Positions 7,856 to 17,050 of a stretch of 64,000 nucleotides of DNA are shown in pieces. The position numbers and the translations under genes were made by a program. Origin of the DNA: Mesorhizobium sp. NZP2077 (GTDB lineage Bacteria; Pseudomonadota; Alphaproteobacteria; Rhizobiales; Rhizobiaceae); NCBI RefSeq assembly GCF_013170805.1, contig NZ_CP051293.1, positions 2,176,001-2,240,000 on the forward strand, in the 5' to 3' direction. The notes under the pieces are model-generated. The model ran no database searches, had not been told where the DNA came from, and saw nothing but the letters and a program-made list of their open reading frames with translations. Position 1 is the first letter of the stretch. Each line of letters opens with the position of its first letter.

Positions 7856-8908
7856 ATGAGATATCCCTTAACAGGTCGTGTGCTGACTTTGTCGCTGTTG
7901 GCGCTGACGCCGCTTTGTTCGAATGCAGCGCGAGCGCAAGACACGCTTTCGGTCATGAGTTTCGGTGGCGCTTATCAGGAAGCGCAGCGCAAAGCCGTGT
8001 TCGAAACCTATACCGCCGAGACCGGGGTCAAGATCGACGAGCAGGAATATGGCGGCGAGATCGCCAAGATCAAGGCGATGATCGAATCCGGCAACACCAC
8101 CATAGATGTCGTCGATGTCGATGCGCCGACGTTGCTGCAAGGATGCGACGAGGGCATTTTCGAAAAAATCGACTGGGCGAAGGTCGGACCGCAGGACGAT
8201 TGGATCAAGGGCACGACCTCGGAATGCGGCGTCGGCACGATCGTCTATGCGACGACCCTTGCCTATGACGGCGCCAAGCTGGCCGATGGTCCGAAGACGA
8301 TCAAGGACTTATTCGACACCAAGAAATTCCCCGGAAAGCGCGGCCTCTGGAAGAACCCCGCAACCAACCTGGAATTCGCGTTGCTCGCCGATGGCGTTGC
8401 GCCTGACCAGGTCTACGAAACGCTGTCGACCCCGGCGGGAGTGGATCGTGCCTTCGCCAAGCTCGACACGATCAAGGACAGCATTGTGTGGTGGGAAGCG
8501 GGCGCCCAGGCACCGCAGTTGCTCGCTTCGGGCGAGGTAACGATGACGACCGCGTGGAACGGCCGCATCTACAACGCCAACAAGGAAGGCAAGGATTTTC
8601 GGATCGTCTGGGACAACCAGATCCTTGACTCCAATTACTGGGTAATCCCCAAGGGCGCTAAGAATGCCGAGGGATCGCTTGCCTTTATCAAATACGCGGT
8701 CGAGCCCAAGGTACTCGCGGGGATCACCAAATACATTCCCTACGGCCCTGTACGGAAATCGGCGGCCGAGTTCGTGGCGCCGGAGGATGCCAAGAATCTA
8801 CCGACCAGCCCGCAGAATCTAACGGTTTCGCTAACCCTCGACAATGGCTTCTGGGCTGACAATGGGGACGAAATACGCAAGCGGTTCACGACCTGGCTCG
8901 CGCAGTAG
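7856..8908 (+). CDS. Polyamine-type ABC transporter substrate-binding protein
   Basis: A periplasmic binding protein of the PotD/PotF family (350 residues), first gene of a four-gene importer operon. A Sec signal peptide (TGRVLTLSLLALTPLCSNA) is likely cut after ARA, leaving QDTLSVMSFGG. Family features include the YGGEIAKIKAMIESG region and TAWNGRIYNANKEG. An upstream ATG at 7841 is in frame, but the GGAGTGGCGGA ribosome-binding sequence sits between the two, favouring 7856. With creatinases and sarcosine oxidase downstream, the ligand may be creatine, creatinine or a related guanidino compound rather than a polyamine. That is inference from context. Confidence 0.9.
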   Translation: MRYPLTGRVLTLSLLALTPLCSNAARAQDTLSVMSFGGAYQEAQRKAVFETYTAETGVKIDEQEYGGEIAKIKAMIESGNTTIDVVDVDAPTLLQGCDEGIFEKIDWAKVGPQDDWIKGTTSECGVGTIVYATTLAYDGAKLADGPKTIKDLFDTKKFPGKRGLWKNPATNLEFALLADGVAPDQVYETLSTPAGVDRAFAKLDTIKDSIVWWEAGAQAPQLLASGEVTMTTAWNGRIYNANKEGKDFRIVWDNQILDSNYWVIPKGAKNAEGSLAFIKYAVEPKVLAGITKYIPYGPVRKSAAEFVAPEDAKNLPTSPQNLTVSLTLDNGFWADNGDEIRKRFTTWLAQ

Positions 8909-8932
8909 TCAGGACTTCGGAGGAGAGCATCG

Positions 8933-10054
8933 ATGAATTTTGCCCAGCGAATGTCACTTGCGACGGACAACCCAGTCGATGCCCTCGTTCGGTTCGAGGA
9001 CGTGAAGAAATCCTACGACGGCATCAACTTCGTCGTGAAGGACCTCAATCTCGACGTCTTTCGTGGCGAGTTCCTGACCATGCTGGGGCCTTCGGGCTCC
9101 GGCAAAACCACGACGCTCATGATGCTCGGCGGTTTCGAACAGCCGACGCTCGGCCATATCCTGCTCGACGGCAAGCCTGTCGAGCGGTTGCCGCCCGAGA
9201 AACGCAACATCGGCTTTGTGTTCCAGAACTACGCACTGTTTCCACATATGACTGTGGCGGAGAATGTTGCGTTTCCGCTGCGCTATCGTGGCATCACCGG
9301 CGCGGCCGCGAAGGAAAAGGTTCGCCAGGCGCTCGGCCGCGTCAGTCTCGACGCGCTGGGCGATCGTCGCCCGGCGCAGCTTTCCGGCGGCCAGCAGCAG
9401 CGTGTCGCATTGGCCCGCACTCTCGTGTTCGAGCCCTCGCTGGTGCTGATGGACGAGCCCCTCGGGGCGCTCGACAAGCAATTGCGCGAACGCATGCAGA
9501 TCGAAATCAAGCAACTCCAGACCTCGCTCGGCATCACCATGGTCTACGTCACCCATGACCAGTCCGAAGCGTTGACCATGTCGGACCGCATCGCTGTCTT
9601 CCACGATGGCCGTATCCAGCAGCTTGCGGATCCGAAAACGCTGTACGACGAGCCGTCCAATCGTTTCGTTGCCTCCTTCATCGGCGAGAACAACACGATG
9701 CCATGCACCTTGCTTGGACGGGAAGGAGGCGTGGCCATCGCGCGCATGGCCGACGGCACGACGTTGAAGGCCGCCGGCGCCAATGTGTCGGGCACGGGCG
9801 CGAACATAAGTGTATCCGTGCGGCCGGAGAACATTTCGCTGGCCGGCAAGGGTGTCCGTGCCGGTCTCAACCGTTTCTCGGGCAAGGCGCGCGACGTCTT
9901 CTTCCTCGGCGACCATATGCGGCTGTCGGTCGAGGCGTTTGGCGGCCAGCTCGTCACCGCGCGTATCCCGGCGCGGCAGGCGCGGCATTTTGCGTTGGGC
10001 GAGGATGTCGTCCTCGAATGCGGCATTTCCGAATGCCGTCTGCTGGAGGCATGA
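8933..10054 (+). CDS. ABC transporter ATP-binding protein, PotA-like
   Basis: The ATPase that powers the importer (373 residues). Walker A is GPSGSGKTT, the Q-loop is FQNYALFP, the signature is LSGGQQQR, Walker B is LVLMDEP, and the switch His is in YVTHDQSEA. After about residue 240 comes a TOBE regulatory domain with the SVRPENISL motif, typical of PotA and related importers. A GGAGGAGAG ribosome-binding site lies just upstream. It is 24 bases after the binding protein and 4 bases before the first permease, so clearly one operon. Confidence 0.95.
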   Translation: MNFAQRMSLATDNPVDALVRFEDVKKSYDGINFVVKDLNLDVFRGEFLTMLGPSGSGKTTTLMMLGGFEQPTLGHILLDGKPVERLPPEKRNIGFVFQNYALFPHMTVAENVAFPLRYRGITGAAAKEKVRQALGRVSLDALGDRRPAQLSGGQQQRVALARTLVFEPSLVLMDEPLGALDKQLRERMQIEIKQLQTSLGITMVYVTHDQSEALTMSDRIAVFHDGRIQQLADPKTLYDEPSNRFVASFIGENNTMPCTLLGREGGVAIARMADGTTLKAAGANVSGTGANISVSVRPENISLAGKGVRAGLNRFSGKARDVFFLGDHMRLSVEAFGGQLVTARIPARQARHFALGEDVVLECGISECRLLEA

Positions 10055-10058
10055 CGCC

Positions 10059-11291
10059 ATGACCGTAGCGGAGATAGACCGCGTCAACATCTTCATGGCC
10101 GTACGTCGGGCAGAGAGACCCGCTCGACGGGCCGCGCTTTCGCTGGCTCTGCCGCTGATCGTCTTCCTGGTGGTCGCCTTCGTCGCTCCAATCCTTTACC
10201 TGCTGGTCACGGCGGTGGGCAATCCGGAGACACGCGAGGTGCTGCCGCGCACATTGGAGGCCCTCCAAAGCTGGGATGGCGCTTCAACACCGGACGAACC
10301 TGTCTACGCCGCGCTCGCCGCCGACTTGAAGGTCGCCAAGGACAACAGCACGGCCGCCTTGCTCGGCAAGCGTCTCAACTACGAGATTTCCGGCATGCGC
10401 AGCCGCGTGCTGGCGGCAGCACGGATGGTCGAGAAACTGGATACCGGTCCGTACAAGGAGAAGTTTCTCGCGTTGAACCAGGATTGGGGCTCGCCTGAAA
10501 CCTGGGCGATCATCAAGCGCAACGGTGGTTCTCTCACGCCTTACTATATGCTGACCGCGCTCGACCTCAAGCAAGCCCCGAACGGATCGGTCGAGCGCGT
10601 CCAGGGCGACCAGGCGATCTTCCTCGACGTGTTGGGGCGGACGCTTTTCGTAGCCGGGTTGGTGACGCTGTTTACCCTTATCCTGGGCTATCCCGTCGCC
10701 TATGTGCTGACCATCGCGCCCAAGGCGATTGCGGGCATCATGATGCTGATGGTGCTTCTGCCGCTATGGACGTCGCTGCTGGTGCGCACCACAGCATGGG
10801 TCGTGCTGCTGCAGTCCGACGGCATCATCAACGACGTGCTGATGGCCTTGCATCTGACAGGCGAGAGGGTTCAGCTCATCTTCACGCGCGTCGGCACGGT
10901 CATCGCAATGACGCACATCCAGTTGCCCTTCACCATCCTTCCGATCTACAGCGTCATGCGCTCGATCCCGACCACGCAGCTCAGGGCGGCTCGCTCGCTC
11001 GGGGCGCCGCCATCCTCCGCCTTCTGGCGGATCTATGCGCCGCAGACGCTGCCTGGCGTCGTTGCCGGGTGCCTGATGACCTTCATCCTGTCGCTCGGCT
11101 ACTATATCACGCCGGCACTGGTTGGCGGGCCGCGCGACCAGATGGTGTCCAACTTCATCTCGACCTACATCAACCGCGATCTCAACTGGGGCCTGGCTGC
11201 AGGCCTGGGTGTGGTCCTGCTTGTCGTGACACTTGCCATCTACCTGTTGTTCCTGCGCCTCGTTGGCGCCGACAAGATCAAGCTCGGGTGA
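10059..11291 (+). CDS. ABC transporter permease, PotB-like, with enlarged periplasmic loop
   Basis: An inner-membrane permease of 410 residues, well above the usual 280-300. Helix 1 (about 28-55) is followed by roughly 130 mostly hydrophilic residues before helix 2 (VLGRTLFVAGLVTLFTLILG, about 190). The remainder is a standard permease with the EAA-type loop AARSLGAPPSSAFWRIYAPQTLPG, which docks on the ATPase. The ATG at 10059 is chosen because it follows the ATPase stop closely; a longer frame upstream lies inside the ATPase gene. Pairs with the permease at 11296. Confidence 0.92.
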   Translation: MTVAEIDRVNIFMAVRRAERPARRAALSLALPLIVFLVVAFVAPILYLLVTAVGNPETREVLPRTLEALQSWDGASTPDEPVYAALAADLKVAKDNSTAALLGKRLNYEISGMRSRVLAAARMVEKLDTGPYKEKFLALNQDWGSPETWAIIKRNGGSLTPYYMLTALDLKQAPNGSVERVQGDQAIFLDVLGRTLFVAGLVTLFTLILGYPVAYVLTIAPKAIAGIMMLMVLLPLWTSLLVRTTAWVVLLQSDGIINDVLMALHLTGERVQLIFTRVGTVIAMTHIQLPFTILPIYSVMRSIPTTQLRAARSLGAPPSSAFWRIYAPQTLPGVVAGCLMTFILSLGYYITPALVGGPRDQMVSNFISTYINRDLNWGLAAGLGVVLLVVTLAIYLLFLRLVGADKIKLG

Positions 11292-11295
11292 CGCC

Positions 11296-12105
11296 ATGTG
11301 GTTGCCTTCCTATGCGACTCCCTCTGAACGGATAATGCGCACGCTGGTGGTGGCGTTCGCCGTCTCGGTGCTCTTGTTCCTGATCGCGCCACTGTTCATC
11401 ATCGTGCCGTTGTCCTTCTCCAAGGATCCGTTCTTCACCTTGCCCGTGCGGGAGTATTCCCTGCGCTGGTATGCGGATTTCTTTGGCAACGCGCGCTGGA
11501 TGAACGCCATCGTCAACAGCGCCGTTGCGGCGGTGATGACCACGATCCTGGCCACCACGCTCGGCACGTTGGCGGCACTCGGCATCTCGCGTCCCGATTT
11601 CCCAGCGCGCCGCCTGATCATGGCATTGCTGATCTCGCCGATGATCGTGCCGATCGTCATCGTGGCTGTCGGCAGCTATCTCTTCTTCGGCCAGTTCGGC
11701 CTGACGAACACGCGCACCGGCCTCGTCCTGGCGCATACCGCACTGGCGACGCCTTTCGTGGTCATCACGGTGACGGCGACCCTATCCACCTATGAAACCA
11801 ATCTCACCCGGGCGGCATTGAGCCTCGGCGCGCCGCCGTCGGCGGCGTTCTTTCGCGTCACGCTGCCGAACATCCTGCCGGGGGTCATTTCCGGCGCGAT
11901 CTTCGCCTTCGCCACCTCGTTCGACGAGGTGGTCGTCGCACTGTTCATGACGGCGGCCGAGCAGCGCACTCTTCCAGTGCAGATGTTTTCCGGCATCCGC
12001 GACCAGATCAATCCGACCATCATGGCCGCTGCGACGCTGCTGCTTGCGCTGTCGATCATCCTGTTCGCGATGCTGGCGCTGCTGACCCGGCGAAGGGTGA
12101 AATAA
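11296..12105 (+). CDS. ABC transporter permease, PotC-like
   Basis: The second membrane subunit, 269 residues with about six helices, starting with RTLVVAFAVSVLLFLIAPLF. The cytoplasmic coupling loop AALSLGAPPSAAFFRVTLPNILPG is clear, followed by SFDEVVVALF, a hallmark of PotC-type permeases. The ATG at 11296 lies 4 bases after the previous stop; an in-frame ATG at 11233 lies inside the previous gene and is unlikely. Last gene of the first importer operon, convergent with the LysR gene. Confidence 0.93.
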   Translation: MWLPSYATPSERIMRTLVVAFAVSVLLFLIAPLFIIVPLSFSKDPFFTLPVREYSLRWYADFFGNARWMNAIVNSAVAAVMTTILATTLGTLAALGISRPDFPARRLIMALLISPMIVPIVIVAVGSYLFFGQFGLTNTRTGLVLAHTALATPFVVITVTATLSTYETNLTRAALSLGAPPSAAFFRVTLPNILPGVISGAIFAFATSFDEVVVALFMTAAEQRTLPVQMFSGIRDQINPTIMAAATLLLALSIILFAMLALLTRRRVK

Positions 12106-12150
12106 CCGGCTGGCCACCACGTTTGTCCGGCTGGAATTCGAAGGCCGTTC

Positions 12151-13044
12151 TCAATCGACCTTGGCAGCACCTTCGCCGGCGACGAACATATCAGCAAATC
12201 GAGCGGCAAAACTCTGCGCCACAGCGGACCGCTTGCGGTCGGGGCTGACATAGATGCCGACCACGACATCTGCGAGCCGAGGCAGATGGGCCGACGGTTG
12301 GATGATCCTGAGTTTCGCTGGAACGATCCGGCGCGCCAGTACCGTCACCCCGAAGTCGGCGCCCACAGCCGCCTCCAGGCCGGCAAGACTTGGGCTTGTG
12401 TAGACGATCTCGAAATTGCGACCGTCGCGCTGTAGCGCAGTCAGCATGTTGCGACGGTAGAGGCACCCCTCGGGATAACAGACAATGCGCAGTTCGCTTT
12501 GTCTTGCAGCATCCTCCGGCAGATCTGGCATCTGCGCTCCGCAGACCCAGGCCAGCGTCTCCTTCCAGGTCATGAACGCGCCTTCGGAAGGCCCGTCCGG
12601 GGTCATTGCCACGACAATATCGAAGAGGCCATTGCGCAGGCCCTGCAGCAAATTGTGCGACAGATCGCAGACGACGTCGAAGGTAAGGTCGCCGCCATCG
12701 CGCGCCAGACTGGCCATCAGCTTGGGCAGGAAGTGATCGGCGTAGTCATTTGGGATGCCGAGCCGCAGGCGACCCTTGCTGTCGCGCTTCGAGAGCTTCA
12801 GCATCATGTCATCGTTCAGCGCCAGGATCTGGCGCGCGTAGCCGGCAACAAGTTCACCCTGTTCCGTGATCTGTGCGCCGCCTTCCTTAGCGAAGAGCGA
12901 GACGCCGAGCAATTCTTGAAGCCGCTTCATCTGCAGGCTGATCGCCGGCTGCGTGCGACCGAGCTTTTCTCCCGCCCGCGTATAGCCGCGCAGGTCGATC
13001 ACGGTGACGAAGGCGCGGAGAAGGTCGGTCGGGATGCTGCGCAT
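12151..13044 (-). CDS. LysR-family transcriptional regulator (first of two paralogs)
   Basis: A DNA-binding regulator of 297 residues. The N-terminal winged HTH (residues 8-65) contains AFVTVIDLRGYTRAGEKLG followed by RTQPAISLQMKRL. The C-terminal ligand-binding domain begins RLRLGIPNDYADHFLP. It shares this unusual start and the GIPNDYA motif with the LysR at 17051, so the two are close paralogs. It lies convergent to the first importer and 101 bases downstream of the minus-strand creatinase, in the same direction. Likely controls creatine or creatinine genes; the inducer is unknown. Confidence 0.93.
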   Translation of the reverse strand: MRSIPTDLLRAFVTVIDLRGYTRAGEKLGRTQPAISLQMKRLQELLGVSLFAKEGGAQITEQGELVAGYARQILALNDDMMLKLSKRDSKGRLRLGIPNDYADHFLPKLMASLARDGGDLTFDVVCDLSHNLLQGLRNGLFDIVVAMTPDGPSEGAFMTWKETLAWVCGAQMPDLPEDAARQSELRIVCYPEGCLYRRNMLTALQRDGRNFEIVYTSPSLAGLEAAVGADFGVTVLARRIVPAKLRIIQPSAHLPRLADVVVGIYVSPDRKRSAVAQSFAARFADMFVAGEGAAKVD

Positions 13045-13145
13045 GGGTTAGCTCCACATTCGCCGATTAGATCACGGCGCTCCAAACAAACGCAAGCGAG
13101 CCTCCCTTTCCAGGAAGGCCCGCCAGGGATAGCGCTATTCGGCGA

Positions 13146-14381
13146 TCATGCCTTGACGATGTTATGCTCCGGACCAAACGGGAACTTGGTGATGTTTTCC
13201 GCCCCGTCCTCGGTCATCACCAGAATGTCGTGCTCGCGATAGCCGCCAGCGCCAGCCAGTCCCTCGGGGATGGTCAGCATCGGCTCCATGGAGACAACCA
13301 TCCCCGGTTGCAGCACTGTGTTGATGTCCTCGCGCAGTTCGACGCCGGCTTCGCGGCCATAATAGTGCGACAGCACGCCGAAGGAGTGGCCGTAGCCGAA
13401 CGAGCGGTAGCCGAGCAGATCGTGACTGCGGTAGATTTCGTTCAACTCCGTCGCCACGTCGCCGCAACGTGCGCCGGGCTTCAGGAGTTCGAGCCCGCGA
13501 CGGTGGACGTCGCAGTTGATCTCCCAGATCCGCAGGTGCTCGTCGCTGGCATGATCGAGGAACAGCGTGCGCTCGAGCGCGGTGTAGTAGCCCGAGATCA
13601 TTGGGAAGCAGTTGAGCGAGAGGATGTCGCCTTTCTGAACCTTGCGCGATGTCACCGGGTTGTGCGCGCCGTCAGTGTTGACCCCCGATTGGAACCAGAC
13701 CCAGGTGTCCATCAGTTCGGCATGCGGAAAGGTGTTGGCGATGTGCCGGACCATGGACTGCGTGCCGGCCAGCGCCACTTCGTATTCAGGAACGTTCTCG
13801 CGGATCGCATTGCGAATGGCTTCGCCGCCGATGTCGGCGGTGCGCGCGCCTTCCTTGATCAGGACGATCTCCTCTGCCGACTTGATTGTGCGCAGCCACA
13901 TAGCCGGCGCGCCGACGTCGACGAACTCGACGTTCGGGAAGGCGTCCTGCAAGAGCTTCCTGAATTCGAGGTTGACGTGGTCGAACTCGATGCCGATACG
14001 CTTCACGCCGGGCAGCGTCTTCTGCAGGGCGTAGAAATAGTTGTCACGCTGCCAGTCGGTGTAGGTGATGTTATCGCCGAAAGTACGGCGCCATGGCTGG
14101 CCGGCATCGATGCCGGCCGAGACCGACACTGCCTTCTCCGGGGTGACCACAAAGGCATAGCGGCGGCCGAAATAGCAGAACATGAAGTCCGAGAAATAGC
14201 AGATGTTGTGGTAGGAAGTCAGCACCGCCGCGTCGAGCTTCAGGTCGGCCAGGATGCTGCGCAGCCCATCCTGACGGCGCGTCATTTCGGCGGGGCTGAA
14301 GGTGGCGACAGCCTTCTCGCCATTATGCATCTTCTGTAGACGCAGCAATTCGTTGGGCATGCCCTTGGCGTAGACGTTCAT
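13146..14381 (-). CDS. Creatinase (creatine amidinohydrolase), copy 1
   Basis: Cleaves creatine to sarcosine and urea in the cytoplasm. The 411-residue protein has the creatinase N-terminal domain and the pita-bread fold of the M24 peptidase family, but without its metal site. Residues matching the catalytic His and Glu of the Pseudomonas enzyme are present in NTDGAHNPV, YYTALERTLF and VVSMEPM, as is SFGYGHSFGVLSHYYGREAG. As remembered, the sequence follows the P. putida enzyme closely along most of its length (for example YHNICYFSDF and YTDWQRDNYF). The ATG at 14381 has GGAGGAAAG just upstream; a longer frame to 14504 lacks a good start. It is divergent from copy 2. Confidence 0.93.
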   Translation of the reverse strand: MNVYAKGMPNELLRLQKMHNGEKAVATFSPAEMTRRQDGLRSILADLKLDAAVLTSYHNICYFSDFMFCYFGRRYAFVVTPEKAVSVSAGIDAGQPWRRTFGDNITYTDWQRDNYFYALQKTLPGVKRIGIEFDHVNLEFRKLLQDAFPNVEFVDVGAPAMWLRTIKSAEEIVLIKEGARTADIGGEAIRNAIRENVPEYEVALAGTQSMVRHIANTFPHAELMDTWVWFQSGVNTDGAHNPVTSRKVQKGDILSLNCFPMISGYYTALERTLFLDHASDEHLRIWEINCDVHRRGLELLKPGARCGDVATELNEIYRSHDLLGYRSFGYGHSFGVLSHYYGREAGVELREDINTVLQPGMVVSMEPMLTIPEGLAGAGGYREHDILVMTEDGAENITKFPFGPEHNIVKA

Positions 14382-14616
14382 TCTTTCCTCCGCATCCAAA
14401 TCGGGTTCAGGTTGGAAGCGGACTATAAAAATTCGGCCGAGCCGCTGGAAATGAGAAGTCGATATCGGAGGATAAGTGTTGCTAATCGCCGGTCTGCGCC
14501 ACAAACGCGCGCGCGATTTCCATAACTTCTCGTAATGCAGGCATCAGGTGAATAAATTGTCCTGATGCGCTCATCGATCGTAGCTTTCTTGCATCGATAT
14601 TGCAGGGAACAGCACG
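14382..14616. promoter_or_regulatory. Shared divergent promoter region of the two creatinases
   Basis: These 235 bases separate the starts of two creatinase genes pointing away from each other, so both promoters must lie here. The middle is relatively AT-rich (around 14420-14430 and 14455-14485). Binding sites for one or both LysR regulators would be expected; several T-N11-A arrangements exist but none stands out. Confidence 0.5.
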
Positions 14617-15831
14617 ATGACCGACGACATGTTGCATGTGATGGCGTGGCACAATGGGGAAAAGGAGTACTCGCCTTTCTCGGATGCCGAGATGAAGCGC
14701 CGCCAGGCCGACATTCGCCTCTGGATGGCAGAGAACAAGGTCGATGCAGCGCTGTTCACGTCCTATCATTGCATCAATTATTACTCTGGCTGGCTCTACT
14801 GCTACTTCGGCCGCAAATACGGTATGGTCATTGACCACAACAAGGCGACGACGATTTCGGCCGGCATCGATGGTGGCCAGCCCTACCGCCGCAGCTTTGG
14901 CGACAATATCACATACAGTGACTGGCGCCGCGACAACTTCTATCGTGCAGTGCGCCAACTCACTGCGGGCGCCAAGCGCATCGGCATCGAGTTCGATCAC
15001 GTCAACCTCGACTTCCGCCGTCAGCTTGTGGAGGCGCTGCCTGGCGTCGAATTCATCGACATCGCTCAGCCCTCGATGTGGATGCGCTCCATCAAGTCGC
15101 TGGAAGAGCAAAAGCTGATCCGCGAGGGGGCACGCATCTGCGACGTCGGCGGTGCCTCCTGCGTGGCGGCCGTGAAAGCCGGCGTGCCTGAGCACGAGGT
15201 GGCTATTGCAACGACCAACGCCATGATCCGCGAGATCGCGAAATCGCACCCCTATGTCGAACTGATGGATACCTGGACATGGTTCCAGTCCGGCATCAAT
15301 ACCGATGGCGCCCACAACCCGGTCACCAACCGCCGCGTCCAGTCCGGCGATATCCTTTCGCTCAACACCTTCCCGATGATCTTCGGCTATTACACCGCGC
15401 TCGAACGCACATTGTTCTGCGACCACGTCGACGACGCCAGCCTTGGCATCTGGCAGAAGAACGTCGCTGTCCACCGCCGCGGTCTCGAACTGATCAAGCC
15501 CGGCGCCCGCTGCAAGGACATCGCGATCGAGCTCAACGAGATGTACCGGGAGTGGGATCTGCTGAAGTACCGCTCCTTCGGCTACGGCCATTCCTTCGGG
15601 GTGCTGTGCCATTACTATGGCCGCGAAGCGGGCGTTGAACTGCGCGAGGACATAGACACAGTGCTCGAGCCCGGCATGGTCGTGTCCATGGAGCCGATGG
15701 TGATGCTGCCGCAAGGCGTGCCGGGTGCGGGCGGCTATCGCGAGCACGATATCCTGATCGTGAAGCAGGACGGCGCGGAAAACATCACCGGCTTCCCGTT
15801 CGGCCCGGACCACAACATCGTCGGGGACTGA
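14617..15831 (+). CDS. Creatinase (creatine amidinohydrolase), copy 2
   Basis: A second creatine-cleaving enzyme, 404 residues and close in length to the family norm of about 403. It shares with copy 1 the blocks ALFTSYHCINYYSGWLYCY, AGIDGGQPYRRSFGDNITY, NTDGAHNPVT, YYTALERTLF, SFGYGHSFGVL and VVSMEPM, so catalytic His and Glu residues are conserved. The two copies differ mainly at the N-terminus and in scattered surface positions, pointing to an old duplication or separate acquisition. Creatininase follows on the opposite strand about 340 bases on. Both copies look functional; substrate specialisation, for example towards other guanidino acids, is possible but unproven. Confidence 0.93.
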   Translation: MTDDMLHVMAWHNGEKEYSPFSDAEMKRRQADIRLWMAENKVDAALFTSYHCINYYSGWLYCYFGRKYGMVIDHNKATTISAGIDGGQPYRRSFGDNITYSDWRRDNFYRAVRQLTAGAKRIGIEFDHVNLDFRRQLVEALPGVEFIDIAQPSMWMRSIKSLEEQKLIREGARICDVGGASCVAAVKAGVPEHEVAIATTNAMIREIAKSHPYVELMDTWTWFQSGINTDGAHNPVTNRRVQSGDILSLNTFPMIFGYYTALERTLFCDHVDDASLGIWQKNVAVHRRGLELIKPGARCKDIAIELNEMYREWDLLKYRSFGYGHSFGVLCHYYGREAGVELREDIDTVLEPGMVVSMEPMVMLPQGVPGAGGYREHDILIVKQDGAENITGFPFGPDHNIVGD

Positions 15832-16171
15832 CGGACGTGTTCTACATCCCCCACGATTGGCATCAGCGAGGGGACCGAACAAACCGACCCAACCCTTACG
15901 CGGCGTCGCCGGTCTATGGCTTCGCCCGCGAATTCTTCATTTTCCTGATAAAAGTGTTCACGGCCGACACTCTCGTGGAACGCGGTGATTGCCCACCCGA
16001 CGAAAATGCCGGCACTGTGAGAGGGCAAGCGCCACCGAATTGGCCGTTTCCATACTGATAATGCGTACTGGATCGAGAATCGCTTGACGGGGTCGCCTTC
16101 GCGCGCTGCCTAAAGACGCATTGGGAGTTCAAGCCCCGATCGCAATCCGGAAACAAGGCGGGACGCAGGGC
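15832..16171. other. Intergenic stretch between creatinase 2 and creatininase
   Basis: About 340 bases between two converging genes. Short frames exist, including a minus-strand one with a protein-like run (GREHFYQENEEFAGEAID), but no start signal or known domain supports a gene. No strong terminator hairpin was found. Confidence 0.45.
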
Positions 16172-16951
16172 TCAGCGCGGAAACTCGGCCCGCAGGGCTT
16201 TGACGATGCCCCTCACGCAGACATCCAGCAAGATGTCGCCTTTCGCTTTCGAAGCTTCCTTGGGCGACGACAATGTGCCGGTCGCCGGTGTCCATTCAGG
16301 CTTGGGCGGGTATACATCATAGGGCGGAAAGCTGGCCGGTTCATGATCGGCGGCGCGCTCGAGATGAACGAAGTTCGGGTAGAGCGCCAGCATCAGCGAT
16401 GTTTCGAGCACCCCACCATGTTCCAGATCCCAGCCGGTGAACCCGTTTGGATAGAGCCGCGCGATCGTCGGCTTGTCGACGAAATCCCAATAAGACAGCA
16501 CCACGATCTTCATGTCGCCAATACCGCCCCAGCGCAGTTCGCGCAGCGCCAGATCGATGCCTTCGACGATGAACCACGAGTTCTCGAAGTGGCCATTCAT
16601 CAAGCAGATATTGCGCACGCCGTGGCGGGCGAATTCCTTGATGACATCGCGGAGCGCTGCGACCAGTGTCGCGCCGTCCAGACTGGTCGTGCCCGGCAGG
16701 TGATTGCCGCCCCCCGATTTCTGATGCGATTTGTAGCCGTAGGTGAAAGGGGGTGCCACAAGCGCGCCGATCTCGCCAGCGACGCGGCGGGAGAATTCGA
16801 CCGGCAAGAGTACGTCGACATGCATGGGCATATGGTGGCCGTGCTGCTCCATCGACCCGACCGGCAGCAGGATAGACACGGAGCCGTCCCTGACCTTCGC
16901 GTCGTAGTCCGGCCAGGGCAGTTCGGCGGCGAAAACACTGGAATCCGACAT
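16172..16951 (-). CDS. crnA: Creatininase (creatinine amidohydrolase)
   Basis: Opens the creatinine ring to give creatine, the first step of the pathway. The 259-residue protein matches the known enzyme in length (about 260) and blocks: VGSMEQHGHHMPMHVDVLLP near residue 31, YGYKSHQKSGGGNHLPGTTS, and LMNGHFENSWFIVEGIDLAL. Metal ligands are visible as Glu35, His37 and Asp46, with a later His and Glu in NGHFEN. A GGGAGGAC ribosome-binding site precedes the ATG. It is divergent from the LysR gene at 17051 across 99 bases. With the two creatinases beside it, the assignment is secure. Confidence 0.95.
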   Translation of the reverse strand: MSDSSVFAAELPWPDYDAKVRDGSVSILLPVGSMEQHGHHMPMHVDVLLPVEFSRRVAGEIGALVAPPFTYGYKSHQKSGGGNHLPGTTSLDGATLVAALRDVIKEFARHGVRNICLMNGHFENSWFIVEGIDLALRELRWGGIGDMKIVVLSYWDFVDKPTIARLYPNGFTGWDLEHGGVLETSLMLALYPNFVHLERAADHEPASFPPYDVYPPKPEWTPATGTLSSPKEASKAKGDILLDVCVRGIVKALRAEFPR

Positions 16952-17050
16952 GATGTCCTCCCAAGGCGGCTGTTGGAATTGATGCTTAACGGTGATAGTC
17001 GTGATATCAAAAATTTATATTCATGATCTAGGTATGAGAAATCCAAATCC
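16952..17050. promoter_or_regulatory. Divergent promoter region of creatininase and LysR
   Basis: Ninety-nine AT-rich bases between divergent starts, with ATATCAAAAATTTATATTC around 17005-17025. This is the classical layout for a LysR regulator controlling itself and a divergent target. The exact operator is not resolved. Confidence 0.5.

Noticed and set aside
8954..10096. A 380-codon minus-strand frame opposite the PotA-like ATPase
   Set aside because: A shadow produced by high GC at third positions; the plus strand encodes all ATPase motifs.
13164..15882. Long open frames opposite both creatinase genes (13164-14339 plus, 14482-15882 minus)
   Set aside because: They are antisense shadows of strongly conserved enzymes, with low-complexity composition and no domain or start signal.
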